A stretch of 64,000 bases of DNA from Selaginella moellendorffii (Eukaryota; Streptophyta; Lycopodiopsida; Selaginellales; Selaginellaceae). Of the stretch, positions 1 to 10,110 are shown in pieces. The DNA lies in contig NW_003314279.1 in assembly GCF_000143415.4 (NCBI RefSeq), positions 641,824 to 705,823 on the forward strand. The letters run 5' to 3'. The position numbers and the translations under genes were made by a program. Position 1 is the stretch's first letter. Each line of letters starts with the position of its first letter. The notes below the pieces were generated by a model. It had not been told where the DNA came from. It ran no database searches and saw only the letters and a program-made list of their open reading frames with translations.

Positions 1-25
1 TTCCGATTGATACAAACACTTAGTT

Positions 26-1402
26 TCACCTTACTTGCTGCCAAGAAGCAAGATGTGGGACAAGGGGTGGCTGCTGCTCTGGAAGAGGAAGAAGAGGAGG
101 GAGGGAAGGAGTAAACAAGAGGGGATGTGGAGGAGGAAGGGGAAAGGGAAGAAGGGGAGGAAGCAGGGGAGGCCGAGGTGGCCGAGGTGGTGGTGGAGGA
201 GGAGGAGCAAGAAGAGTACTAGCAGCACCACCATCTGCTGTGCAAACCAGACCGGGATCCATAGCCAGAGCTCCCGGCTGGGCAACGTTGCTGAGGTTAA
301 ACTTACACGAGGAGCCAACCGGCAAGTTGGCACCAATCTTGGCCAGCCGGTCGGCGGCCTCGTTCCCAAATAGCCCAGCGTGCGCTCGCACCTTGAGCAA
401 GTGTACGTGCTCAATGTAGCTGCTGCGAGCGACGCTGGTGATGGCGGCCAGCACCTCGCCATGGACGTGCCTGGCGAAGCTCCCCGGTCGCTTCTGGAAC
501 TCGGCCAGGAGCTTGAGCGCCGCCATGCTATCCGTGTAGAGGTAGAGGCGCGAGTAGCCCCAGAAGCTCTGCACAAGCAGCAGCGCCTCGAGGATGGCCA
601 GGAGCTCCATGGTGAGCGCGCTCTCGTCGCCACCCAGCGCGAGCTCGATGATCCTTATCTTGCGACTCCCGTCCATCGCCCATGCATCGTACGAGATCCT
701 GCTGTTGCCTTGGACGTGCTTGGCCAGGCCGCAGCCGCCGTTGCACCAGACGTAGTAGACTCCATAGCCGGCTTTCACTGCCTCGCCTCCCTCGGGGACG
801 ATGAGCGACCCGTCCGTGAAGACGTTCCACGGCCAGGTCGCCTCGATGTCTTCCTTGCCGTGCTCATGCGTGCAAATCGTGAAAACCGGCCTTGCTTGCT
901 GATCATCCGGAGGAGGGTGGATCGTTTCTTCTCCTGGTGGTGTAAGAGCTTCGTTGACGTGCGCATGGGGGACGCCCGCCGGAGGGAAGTGCTGGGGGGT
1001 GTCTTTGTTGTCGCGGACGAACGCCAGGAACGCGTCCAGGCGCTTGGTGTTGGGACTGTTCATTGCCAGGAATGACTCCGGCAACTTTCTCTTGCGAGAG
1101 TTCTTCACTCTTCCGGCAATGGGAGAAGATGGTTTAGCCGTAGCTAGAGAAGCTGGAGCGTGCTTCGTCATCGCAGGATCTTGAGCAGCGTCGGCGGCGT
1201 TTGGAATGGCACTCTTTTTCGCATTCGTGCTCGTCATCCTCTTTTCCTTCTTTGCCGCCTTTGTAACCACAGCGTGAAGCTGAGAGCCCGACGCCGATCC
1301 CTCCTTGTGCTTGTTCTTCGTCATCTTCTTCTTCTTGGGACCTAGTTTTACCTTGACAGCCACCGTCGCCCCGATCTGGAGCTCCTTGGGCCTCTTCTTC
1401 AT
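26..1402 (-). CDS. RNase H-domain protein (458 aa, single exon)
   Basis: An uninterrupted ORF contains an RNase HI-type domain at about residues 190-360. The four-carboxylate core is visible: D197 (FTDGS), E266 (TMELLAI), D291 (YTDSMAAL) and D351 (GNEAADRLA), with a histidine at 341. Residues 1-110 are Lys-rich with clusters resembling nuclear localisation signals (KKRPK, KKKK, RKRK). The last 60 residues are mostly proline. The family cleaves RNA in RNA:DNA hybrids and occurs both as cellular enzymes and as the C-terminal domain of retroelement polyproteins. No RT or gag motif lies beside it, so it may be a domesticated or orphan retroelement RNase H. The ATG at 1402 is followed directly by the basic N-terminus. 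It is divergent from the PPR gene, with about 155 bp between starts. Confidence 0.7.
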   Translation of the reverse strand: MKKRPKELQIGATVAVKVKLGPKKKKMTKNKHKEGSASGSQLHAVVTKAAKKEKRMTSTNAKKSAIPNAADAAQDPAMTKHAPASLATAKPSSPIAGRVKNSRKRKLPESFLAMNSPNTKRLDAFLAFVRDNKDTPQHFPPAGVPHAHVNEALTPPGEETIHPPPDDQQARPVFTICTHEHGKEDIEATWPWNVFTDGSLIVPEGGEAVKAGYGVYYVWCNGGCGLAKHVQGNSRISYDAWAMDGSRKIRIIELALGGDESALTMELLAILEALLLVQSFWGYSRLYLYTDSMAALKLLAEFQKRPGSFARHVHGEVLAAITSVARSSYIEHVHLLKVRAHAGLFGNEAADRLAKIGANLPVGSSCKFNLSNVAQPGALAMDPGLVCTADGGAASTLLAPPPPPPPRPPRPPLLPPLLPFPLPPPHPLLFTPSLPPLLPLPEQQPPLVPHLASWQQVR

Positions 1403-1558
1403 CCTCTCCTACCTTTCAATGCGATATAGCGATCGTTGTCTTGCAGCGCTGCTCCAGGGAATCACGTAGCTCGCCCGACGAACGCAATCGAAAACCTAGC
1501 CCTCACCTTTACGTCGAACCCAACGTTTTAGGGTTCCTCCCTTTAGCGTCATGAACAT

Positions 1559-3229
1559 ATGCGGCGGCAGCTTCCTCGATACGATCGCTGCGATGAGCCG
1601 CTGGAGCGATCGGTTCCGCGGCTCGAGAGGCGCGAGATCGCCGCAGACAAGGCCACAATCGTCGCTCTCCTCGCCCGATGCATTCAAAACGACGCGCTGT
1701 GGATGGGCAGGCGAGTCCACGCACAGATTTCCAGGGCCGGCCGCGACGGAGAGGCTTTCATCGGCAATCACCTCGTGGAGATGTATGGCAAGTGCGGCAG
1801 CATATCTGGAGCGCACGCTGCGTTCGAGGCCATCACGGCGAGAAATCCACACTCCTGGAATATCATGATCTCAGCATATGCCCAGAACGGGCATCTGGAA
1901 GAGGCTCAAGTGTTGTTTGATGAGATGCCGGAAAAGAATGTTATCTCGTGGAATACAATGCTTGCAGCGCATCTAGGGGTCGGGAATCTCGATCGCGCAA
2001 CGGCGGTGTTTCATGCAATGCCCGAAAGAGATTCCATCTCCTGGAACACGCTAATCACCGCATTTGCCGAGGCCGGGCATCTGTACATGGCGAGAAGCTT
2101 GCTCGCCCAAATGCCCGATCGGAGCGTCTCGTCCTGGAACGCGATGATCACAGGCTACGCTCGCAGCGGCGATGGGAGATCCGCCTTGCAGCTCTTCTCC
2201 GCCATGGATCTCGAGGGCCAGCGGGCGAACATCATAACTCTGGTGGTGGCCATTGGCGCTTGCCAAGATGTAGACGCCACGCTCTCCCTCCACTCGAGCC
2301 TCGCCGCCCCGGGCCTCGACTCGGACGCCATCGTTGCGAGCGCGCTCGTCGCCGCCTATGGAAGACACGGCAGCGTAGAGAACGCCCAGCGTTGCTTCGA
2401 TGGGATCACCCGCAAGGACGTGGTTGCATGGACGGTGATCCTCACGGCCTACGCTCAAAACGGCCATGCCCGCGAGGCCCTCCGCGTGTTCCAACACATG
2501 AACCTCGACGGTGCCAAGCCATGCAACGTGACGCTCTTGGCGATCTTCCACGCCTGCGCCAGCGACGCGTCGGCAGCGCCGTTTGGGAGGACGATCCACG
2601 CTAGCCTGGCCGGGACCGGGATGGATCACGATGTCTCGGTTGGCACCGCGCTGGTGGACATGTACGGGAATGCCGGGAGCCTGGAGGAGGCGCGGTCGGC
2701 CTTCGCCAAGATCGCCAGGAAGAGCGTCGTCTCGTGGACTGCGATTATCGCCGCGAATGCCCAGAACGGGCATAGCCGTGAGGCGCTGGAGCTCTTCCGG
2801 GAGATGCTCGTCGAGGGGGTGAAGCTCAACGAGATCACGATGCTGAGCGCGCTTTCGGCGTGTAGCCGCGCGGGGCTCGTGGAAGACGGCCATAGCCTGT
2901 TCGCTGGAGTGGAATCTGACTACCACTTTTCCAGGAACTTGGAGCACTACCAGTGCGCGATCGATCTTCTGGGGCGAGCCGGTCATGTGGAGCTCGCCGC
3001 GGAGCTGATGAGCAGCATGCCTTTCCAGCCGGGATCGGTGGCGAGCGCGACGTTGGTGGCAGCTTGTCACACTCACGGGAATCTGGAGCAGGGGCTGAGA
3101 GCTGCCACAGGTGGTGGATCATTGATGTCGCCATCACCTGGAGGATCATCCGGACGGGGACCAGGATCATCAGGAGGAGCAGCCGCCGCAGCGGTTTTGA
3201 TCTCAAACATTTACTCCACGAGCTTGTGA
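1559..3229 (+). CDS. PLS-class pentatricopeptide repeat protein (556 aa)
   Basis: Tandem ~35-residue PPR motifs run through most of the protein, with hallmark strings such as SWNIMISAYAQNGHLEEA, SWNTLITAFAEAGH and SWTAIIAANAQNGHSREA. These alternate with L/S-type repeats (GNHLVEMYGKCGS, GTALVDMYGNAGS). Such proteins bind organelle RNA and act in editing, splicing or stability in chloroplasts or mitochondria. The gene is intronless. After the E-like segment (ACHTHGNLEQGLRAA) comes a ~26-residue Gly/Ser/Ala-rich stretch, then a residual E-motif end (AVLISNIY) and a stop, so there is no E+ or DYW domain. The N-terminus is only moderately target-peptide-like. An ATG at 1551 lies in another frame, so 1559 was chosen because it opens the PPR frame. 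Confidence 0.85.
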   Translation: MRRQLPRYDRCDEPLERSVPRLERREIAADKATIVALLARCIQNDALWMGRRVHAQISRAGRDGEAFIGNHLVEMYGKCGSISGAHAAFEAITARNPHSWNIMISAYAQNGHLEEAQVLFDEMPEKNVISWNTMLAAHLGVGNLDRATAVFHAMPERDSISWNTLITAFAEAGHLYMARSLLAQMPDRSVSSWNAMITGYARSGDGRSALQLFSAMDLEGQRANIITLVVAIGACQDVDATLSLHSSLAAPGLDSDAIVASALVAAYGRHGSVENAQRCFDGITRKDVVAWTVILTAYAQNGHAREALRVFQHMNLDGAKPCNVTLLAIFHACASDASAAPFGRTIHASLAGTGMDHDVSVGTALVDMYGNAGSLEEARSAFAKIARKSVVSWTAIIAANAQNGHSREALELFREMLVEGVKLNEITMLSALSACSRAGLVEDGHSLFAGVESDYHFSRNLEHYQCAIDLLGRAGHVELAAELMSSMPFQPGSVASATLVAACHTHGNLEQGLRAATGGGSLMSPSPGGSSGRGPGSSGGAAAAAVLISNIYSTSL

Positions 3230-3733
3230 GCGAGTGAGCGAGTGACGCATCGCTGCGCTGACCCTGACTCTTTGCGAGTAAATGCGAGTCACGGATGGAG
3301 GAGAGGAGCATTCATCGCGGTGGTTCCGGGACGCGGTTTCATCATCATCTTGTCCAAATCTGTAAATCTTCCACAAAAAAATATCCATGCCAAAGTACAC
3401 CACCTTTTTGTCTCTCAACGCTCGCTCTATCTATCTAGCTATACAGACATTGATTGCTCGAAAACAAGAAAGAGAGCAAGGAATTTGACATCACCACCAC
3501 ACCACCAGGCAACGATGGTATGGAAGAAAAAAGGAGAGAAAGAAAGAAGAATAACAAAAGCTTGGAGAAAGAAAGAGGAAGAGCTTTCCAGTCGATCGCT
3601 CGATCGATCGATCTTGTTCTTCCCAATTGGGTCCTCTGGCTTCTCCATCCAATCCAAGCACTCACCAGTTCCAATTCCGCTCGCTCAAACCTCGCTTTTG
3701 CTCGATAGAAAACGGGAAAGAAAGCCCAATCCA
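3230..3733. other. Convergent 3' intergenic region
   Basis: This lies between the PPR stop and the aspartic protease stop. It holds AT-rich and GA-rich (gaaagaaa) tracts compatible with two 3' UTRs. I see no conserved coding or RNA gene; the ORFs here are short and low-complexity. Confidence 0.5.
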
Positions 3734-5206
3734 TCAATGAGCGACGCATTCTGTGCGCGCGAATCCAATGCGCGCGCTCGCGCGATCAAACTCGACGTGG
3801 TAGCCCTGCTGCATGAGATTCCCCAGCACATTAAACGCGAAGGGCGAGAGCGTGGGCCGGATGGCCAGGCACTTGACATCGTCGGCCACATCCACTAAGT
3901 AGTTACCAGTCGGGAGTTCGAGACTCAGCCCCTGCGCAAAGTCAATGGTGAGACGTGGAAACCCCCCATTGGCGGGGGCTGAGGAAGACGAGGAAGAAAC
4001 GTTATAGCATAGTTCCAGGCCTTGGAAGAAGGTGGCCGAGGATGGAATCCGCGGGAGATGGACGCTGGCGGCGAAGGCACTGACCAGGTGGAGGTACGCG
4101 CCCAGCCGGAGATACGTGAGCGTGGAGCCCGAGTCGATGACGGTACCGCCATTGCCCAGCACGTCGATCGCCCACTCGCTGCCCGGCACCGGCAGCACGC
4201 GGTTGCCCACCCGGATCGCCACCACGCCCACGTAGTAGAAGGTGGGCGCCAGTGGATTGCTCACCAGTGGCGTGTAGGCGAATGCCGCGCGCCTCTCGGG
4301 CCGGCCCAGGAAGAGGAAGCTGGAGCTCCGCCCCCGACGCCCGCCCTCGAGATCGAGCAGGCAGTAGGAGAACGTCTGCGCGAAGAGCGATCCCGACTGG
4401 GCGGGGAAGGAGAGCTGCCCCTGGCCCAGCCCGATCACGCCGCCGGTGCCCGAGAAGCTGCCGCCCTGGTTGCGCGTGCCACAGCCAAACGCGACGCCGC
4501 GCACCGCCGCGCCGCCCGAGGTGCCGTTGCTGATGGTGGCGGTGTCGCGGGCGAGGAAGCCGGTGGTGGAGGAGCCGTCGGCGTAGTCGTAGGCGTAGCC
4601 GCACGGTACCGGCGCCGCCGGGCTGCACGCCGGGCCGTGTCCGCGCGGTGCCGGCACGAGCAGGCACTGTGCCGCGCTGCACGGCACCACGGACAGCGTG
4701 GCCGACTTGCTCGCTACGAACGCTGGCCTCCTCGAGCAGGCCTTCTTCGGGCAGAAGGCCGGCGGCGCCGCGGTGGTGGAGCACTGGAGCCAGATGAGAT
4801 CGCTGCCTGTGTCGGCGATGAGGAGGACCTCCTGTGGCGGCGTTCCAAACGCCATGCTCACCAGGTACTGGCCGAGGCCCAGGAACGCGCCCGACTCCAT
4901 CGGGCTCTCGGCCCAGAAGGAGGTGGTGGTGGCGAGCTTGGAGGAGCCGGAGGTGGAAGAAGCTCCTGCTGCTACTCCTCGTCTTCGTCGATCCAGGAGG
5001 TAATGCTGCCTGGCGCTGTCCATGCCGATGAGCAGCTGGAGCCTCTGGGCGTCGCTGAGCGTGTCGTTGTAGAGTGGCGATTGCTGCGAGTAGAGGACGT
5101 GGATGAGCTCGAGCTTGGTAGCTCCCGCTCCTCCTGCTAGCAGTGAAAGAGTGAGCACCACCAGCGAGAATGCCATCACCAGGAGGAGCGCTCTCGTCCT
5201 GTCCAT
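3734..5206 (-). CDS. Secreted nepenthesin-type aspartic protease (490 aa)
   Basis: Single-exon A1-family pepsin-like protease. A hydrophobic signal peptide occupies residues 5-28 (LLLVMAFSLVVLTLSLLAGG). The two catalytic motifs are present: D132 in ADTGSDLIWLQC and D358 in VIDSGSTLTYL. The flap tyrosine is near residue 207 (YAYDYADGSSTTG), and the Cys-rich insert after the first motif (CSTTAAPPAFCPKKAC) is typical of nepenthesins and atypical plant aspartic proteases. The C-terminus (FNVLGNLMQQGYHVEFD) matches the family end. Expected location is secretory, vacuolar or cell wall, with endopeptidase activity at acid pH. Length is normal for the family. The GC-rich coding sequence contrasts with the AT-rich flank beyond 6.9 kb. 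Confidence 0.93.
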   Translation of the reverse strand: MDRTRALLLVMAFSLVVLTLSLLAGGAGATKLELIHVLYSQQSPLYNDTLSDAQRLQLLIGMDSARQHYLLDRRRRGVAAGASSTSGSSKLATTTSFWAESPMESGAFLGLGQYLVSMAFGTPPQEVLLIADTGSDLIWLQCSTTAAPPAFCPKKACSRRPAFVASKSATLSVVPCSAAQCLLVPAPRGHGPACSPAAPVPCGYAYDYADGSSTTGFLARDTATISNGTSGGAAVRGVAFGCGTRNQGGSFSGTGGVIGLGQGQLSFPAQSGSLFAQTFSYCLLDLEGGRRGRSSSFLFLGRPERRAAFAYTPLVSNPLAPTFYYVGVVAIRVGNRVLPVPGSEWAIDVLGNGGTVIDSGSTLTYLRLGAYLHLVSAFAASVHLPRIPSSATFFQGLELCYNVSSSSSSAPANGGFPRLTIDFAQGLSLELPTGNYLVDVADDVKCLAIRPTLSPFAFNVLGNLMQQGYHVEFDRASARIGFARTECVAH

Positions 5207-5435
5207 GGTTACTCGTCGCTCGCTGCCTCGTCCCTGTTGGGCCTAGCTAGCTCTTCTTCCCGGCCTTGCTCTGGAAAGACGAGAGAAGGATCTTGTAAGA
5301 CATGGAAGATCTCCAGAGCTCTACCAGAGGGAAGCAAGCGAGCAAGAGAGGAAGCAAGCAAATTGACGCATACAAACAACAAACAACGCTAGCCAGAGCC
5401 AGAGCCGAGCTAAAAGAACAACGACTTTAAAAACA

Positions 5436-5441
5436 TATATA
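5436..5441 (-). promoter_or_regulatory. Candidate TATA box of the aspartic protease
   Basis: TATATA, read on the minus strand, lies about 230 nt upstream of the ATG at 5206 in otherwise mixed-composition sequence. Position and context fit a core promoter with a ~200-nt leader, but no transcript evidence is available. Confidence 0.3.
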
Positions 5442-6628
5442 CCACCACAGAGGCATACGGAAGGAGATGTCCTTTGCTGTACTGGCGACAGGTTGTTCGA
5501 CTCACACGCCTCGGCGCAAAGTTTTTACTCTCGGCGCTCTCTCGGTGGTGGTCATCGTCGCTTCGCCTGCTTGCAAAAGCTGTGGGCGTTAGAAGTTAAT
5601 GAGATCTTGTTGTCAAGCGTCTTTCCAGCCAGCGAAAACGAAGCAGCAGACAGCATGCAGCGATGAAAATTCAAGAGCAAACTTGGAAAACCATCAGGAC
5701 GAGACCAGACCAGAAGCAGACCAGCTACGACGAGAGGAATTTCCACAAAGTAAATGACAGACTTAAGTAGCTGGAATGAATGAAACCGCTCTCTCTCTGT
5801 CGCTCTCGCTCCCACTAAATCTCTCCGAGAGAGGTGGAGGAGGAGGCGTAGCATAATGAGTAAGTCCTGAGTGCCTCTCTGCTTCAGCAGCGTAAATGTA
5901 TGGTGCCTGCGCTCACAGAGTGAAAGGAGGAAAAGAAATAAAATCAGGAGGAAGAAGTGAAAGAAATTCCTCACGGTCTCTTTTCTCCTCTCGAGCCTGC
6001 GAGACTGTCACTGCTGTGCGCTGCTGCTGCTGCTGCTTTGGAGAGATTATTGTACGTATAGCGACGCACCGGACAATGGGATAGAGTTGGACTCGAGCGA
6101 GGCAGGCAGGCAGGCACGGAGCGAGGAAGAGGGACGGCCTCTCCCACCTAGCTGGCAAGACACACGCAAAAGACTGCCGGATTAGCGCAGAGATAGATAT
6201 CCGAAGCGGCACTCTCTTTCGCACAAGGGACAGCCAGCAGCGCCATGAGTCTGGCTGGCCTGGCCTGGCTTGGCCCTTGTTGGACTTGTGCCTGCGCGAA
6301 GAAAACAGCAAGCAAAAACATCAAAGCTGCTCTCCAAATGAAACATCTCAAAAATCAAAGGAAAAAAAAAAGATGTCTTGGTTACCTTTGCAATGCATTG
6401 CGGCCCACGAACTCCGTTGTTAATAATTGTCACATGCAAGCGCTGTCTTCCACTCTCTCCTTGTGGTCAGGCATAACAAAGGCTTTTGAGCGAGAAGCGG
6501 CTGGCCGATTAGATTGGCTGGGCAAATCTAAGGCGACAAGAAAGCCTGCTGCAAATGTGTGTTCAACGCATCTGTTAGTGTCATAAAGAGAAAACTCGCG
6601 AGCGAACCTGGTGCTTGGCATGCGCGCC
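5442..6628. other. Intergenic, no recognisable gene
   Basis: Holds simple CTG/CAG-like and GA-rich tracts (for example tgctgctgctgctgc near 6026) and several ORFs below 140 codons on both strands. None shows a family motif. It could include UTRs or a non-coding transcript, but nothing in the sequence decides this. Confidence 0.4.
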
Positions 6629-6885
6629 GTGTCAGATTGTTGGCTCCGAACATGTGGTTCCAAGCGAGAAATAAGCTGCCATGTATCACGTACAAGCTTC
6701 TTGATCCAGGTGTATATACACTACATAAACCAAACTATCAGAGAGCTTCCAAGGCAACGGAAAAGGGAACTGCTTTCATCGGAGAAGGATTAGAGTGCAT
6801 TACGCGCTGCAATTCGGATGTCACAGCCTTTGGATATTGATTCCAGCTCAAGCTTGACATGCTTCAAAGAGAGAAAGTCAGTGAG
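6629..6885. repeat. Dispersed repeat, copy A
   Basis: This block aligns in the same orientation with 43535-43808. Shared strings include cagattgttggctcc, ttccaagcgagaaata, gctgcca...atcacg and aattcggatgtcaca, with indels between. Neither copy has long terminal repeats or a poly-A tail, and the identity of the family is unknown. Conservation is patchy, as expected for an old dispersed element or a duplicated non-coding segment. Confidence 0.65.
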
Positions 6886-7589
6886 AATCTAGAAATGCTA
6901 TGAACCAAAGAAGAAAGTGCAATGAACCTATTTAGATAACCACCTAATAAACACCAAATAACCCTTTTTCCATTTGTGGTTAGAAAATTTAAGTGGTTCA
7001 TGTTAAGTAAGATTAAATATTATTTCAATGATTTTATTATAATCACATAAATATATTTTTATATTAAAACTAAACTTAACAAAAGTATACTAATTAAAAT
7101 CACAAATAATTTAAGTGGATTGAAGGTCATATCTATATTTTAGTATGTTTATTAGATTTAATAGTGGAACTTATATTGTTAAAAAAAACTGTTCTCATTA
7201 AAAAATTGTATAACTTATATTTCTTCTTATATTAGTAAAGTTTATTAGTAAAAAACAACTCTGTGCATAAATATATCTATTATGGTTATATAAGTGACAT
7301 TTATTATGTAATTCATAGTTTGTAATTTCAATTTTAAATTCAATTTACAGAGGGTTTTAAAAGTATATGAAGGATAGTGAGGCTAAGAATATAGTTTTGA
7401 AAAAACTTTTTAGTGGTGCTTCCAAAAAACTTTAGGGTTGGGAGTAGGGATTAGTAACCTTAAGTAGCCAACAGGCTTTTTAAGAAAGTTCTTAAAGAAT
7501 AATTCCCATTCCCAAAAGGGAAATAAACTATGGTATACCGCATCCATTCCTAAAGGTTTAGGCCTTTCCTTTGGGATGGAAATGGGTAT
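6886..7589. other. AT-rich gene-free tract
   Basis: Strongly AT-rich with no ORF above 60 codons. It marks an abrupt compositional change from the GC-rich gene block to the left and probably consists of decayed transposon sequence. Confidence 0.5.
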
Positions 7590-7904
7590 CCATACCAGGC
7601 TGTCAAGCTAATCTAACCTCTTTTACTTTGGCATTAGGTAATTATATTGCTAAGGTTCTTACTTAATGTACTAACTCTTTTTTTTTCCTGGGGTTTAACT
7701 ATGCATTACATAAATAATGGGGTGTTAACTATTTCTTCATAAATTCCCAAACTCTCTCTTAAACCTAAGCTAAACTTAAGGTTTGGTTATGTTCCTCACA
7801 GGTACAAACAACCAAACACATGGAACTTCTAAATTCATAACATCCCTTAGTACAATTAAATTTATTTATAGGATTCTGTTAATCCTTAGGTGCACCTCCT
7901 AATT
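7590..7904 (-). repeat. Relict LTR related to the 10.1-kb/14.3-kb LTRs
   Basis: About 300 bp can be aligned with positions ~10120-10455 of the intact LTR in the same orientation. Paired strings include attcccaaactctctc versus attcccaaatctctcc, aaacttaaggtttggtta versus gacttaaggttcggcta, and catcccttagtacaa versus caccccttggtacaa. Most differences are C to T or G to A, the pattern expected from deamination of methylated cytosines. There is no paired copy or target duplication that I can see. Confidence 0.6.
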
Positions 7905-8110
7905 TAGGACCTTAGGAAGAAACACTATAAGTTATTTAAAAGTTTATAACAAATAAATTTAATATTAAATTATGAAAAAATATGCCAAGATTTGGGTCCT
8001 AATATGTCAAATATAAACCATAGGTTTTCCTTTTATAATTTACCAATTTATGGTGTTTCCTCCTAAGGTCCTAGATAGCTTATAGTGTTTCCTTCTTCCT
8101 TCTAAAGTCC
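7905..8110. repeat. Short inverted-repeat (foldback) segment
   Basis: The left arm contains ggaccttaggaagaaacac. The right arm contains its approximate reverse complement twice (gtgtttcctcctaaggtcc and gtgtttccttcttccttc). The arms are separated by about 120 bp of AT-rich sequence, so it could fold as a hairpin or be a degraded MITE. Confidence 0.45.

Positions 8111-8115
<5 letters not shown>

Positions 8116-8150
<35 letters not shown>
8116..8150. repeat. (TA)n microsatellite
   Basis: An essentially perfect TA dinucleotide run of about 35 bp directly follows the inverted-repeat segment. Confidence 0.95.
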
Positions 8151-8155
<5 letters not shown>

Positions 8156-8559
8156 ATTTTTATATCTTTAAATGATTATATATACTCTTCTATTTTAAAT
8201 ATAATATATTTCAAAATAAATTTAAAATTGTGAGGTCCAAGTGTACAGCAACAATGCTATATACTAATATTAGCATAATGGGACTATCAAATTGGTTTCA
8301 ATCCAAACCACTCATTCTTGTATAAATACATTTCTATATTCTATTTATGCACTCACATTGGTGGAGATGAGAGGCAACTTTGATTGTCCCTGAAAAGTGT
8401 TTGGATTTAGGATTTTGATTTAGATCTAGCTTTTACGTTGTCTAAATCTACTTTTTCTTATAGCTTTTTCAAATTTATTCTCTTTTATTTTTTTCTTTTC
8501 GTTTATCTTCATGGCAAAGCACTAACCTCCTCCTCCTTTGACTTTGGAGTAGCAGTTGG

Positions 8560-9170
8560 TGCATTTTCTTAATGTTATATGGTTACAGTTAAGCAATCAA
8601 ACTCAATTGATGGTAGCATTTATAGCATATGGTACAGCTCCTCTTACTCTTAGTGCCAATCTTCACGTCCGGCTGGAGTTCTTCCATGGGAGTCTTGGGG
8701 ATGATGTGTACTATTGATCACTTTATGGTGATTGCCATATATTATTCTCAGGATGATGCTTAGTGTTTGCATGGGTTTCCCATGTATCTCCAACAATGAT
8801 ATAATGGTTTGAGTGCAACCAGTCGTGAGAATTGGAGCATTCTCTTGGATGCCTTTAAATGAGCATTTGGATATGATAACGATTGTGATGATACCTTTCA
8901 ACAATTGCATCTTTTTTATCAAGGGCCATTTGAGTCAGTGATGCAATTTGACATTCGTTTCCGAAGCCTTTTGCTTTGTATGGAGCTAAATATGTCAAAG
9001 TGGATCAAGTTAGGAATGTTGTGGCCAGCACTATATTAAAATTTTGTAAGACTTGTGTATACACTTGCTTTAGCCACCCTTAACTTTCTGTAGGAGATAA
9101 TCTTGTTGTAATAGAGGTTGATGCTGTGTCACAAATGTGACTTCGGGTATCAAAAGATACTTATTAGCTA
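8560..9170 (+). pseudogene. Probable gag relict of the plus-strand Gypsy element
   Basis: Reading the plus strand with several stops and frameshifts gives a gag-like stretch (GPFESVMQFDIRFRSLL, around 8925-8980). Near 9128-9145 comes a CHKC string resembling the start of a CCHC zinc knuckle. It lies upstream of the decayed protease-RT-integrase relict at 15.8-18.3 kb on the same strand, as expected for one element later split by insertion. The assignment rests on short motifs only. Confidence 0.4.
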
Positions 9171-9659
9171 GTCCTTACAGACATTCTCTCTTTAATGCCA
9201 TAATGGCAGGAAATTAGTATTGCTAGTTCCCTTTATTAGCCCTTTTTATTTAAGTGTTAGTAAACTAGACTTAGCATTTGTACTTGGCCGGATGAGTATA
9301 AAGAATGAATTCCTAAGTGTCTATTTAGTTAAACATACTTAGCCCGTCTTGTTAATTCTTTTTTACTCTATCTTGCATTGACTTGGTAAAAACCCTTGCA
9401 TATTGAGCATACTCTCTCAATATCATTACATGATAGTTTACCATGCTTGCCAAACACCCTCGTTATCATGCCCTTTGTGTTAGTCTCATTTCAGTCCCAA
9501 ATGTTATTTATGAAAAGTGTCTAAATTTACTCATTTGGCATATCTACAGAATATAAAGATTGTTTTGAACACAATGGTGTTTATCCTGTGTCTAAATTCA
9601 TAATCTAAGGACATTCTATATTTAGTAAGTTTCGAGTTTGTCCCATAGACGAACTCCTA

Positions 9660-9775
9660 GTATTAAGGGAGGCTTGGGGTGAAAGCCCAAAGCGTGTGTT
9701 CCTCAAAGGGGGGAGGGGGGGAGGGGGGGAGGCTATAAAGGGTTCCCAATATATAATAAGGATAGTGGTTAGAAT
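9660..9775 (+). repeat. Relict LTR piece, inverted relative to the 10.1-kb LTR
   Basis: The reverse complement of this piece matches LTR positions ~10805-10895. Shared features are gggtgaaagcccaaagc, the long poly-G/poly-C run, and the following gggttcc...ata.taaggatagtg. The G-run here is gggg-a repeated. Orientation is opposite to the intact LTR, hence the same as the plus-strand Gypsy relict. Confidence 0.6.
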
Positions 9776-10110
9776 CCATGTGTGACCATCTGAGACATTA
9801 GTTTGGCTCCTACTAGGCTGTGTTGCTCCTTGTTCTACGTCCGGCTTGGGTTTAAGCCCAAGCTCTATATTGCTTTAGTCAGTGGGGTACCTTCTGTGTT
9901 AGGCCACCGGTATGCCAAAATTGTGCTAGACACCGTTTGACACCATTTTGCATGCAAGTGTTGGATATAGGGAGCTAGTGCTCGTGAGATCCTCGTTTCG
10001 TAACCAACGGGCTTGGAGTTCAACTCCAAATTCAAGTGCGCTACATATTGCTATTGTTGAGTTCAAGGACAAAGTTGAAGACATGGTCGTGGCCGTGGCT
10101 GTGATGTCCG

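Noticed and set aside
4022-5140. Long plus-strand open frame opposite the aspartic protease
   Set aside because: It is a GC-rich antisense shadow of the protease without motifs; the protease frame has both catalytic sites.
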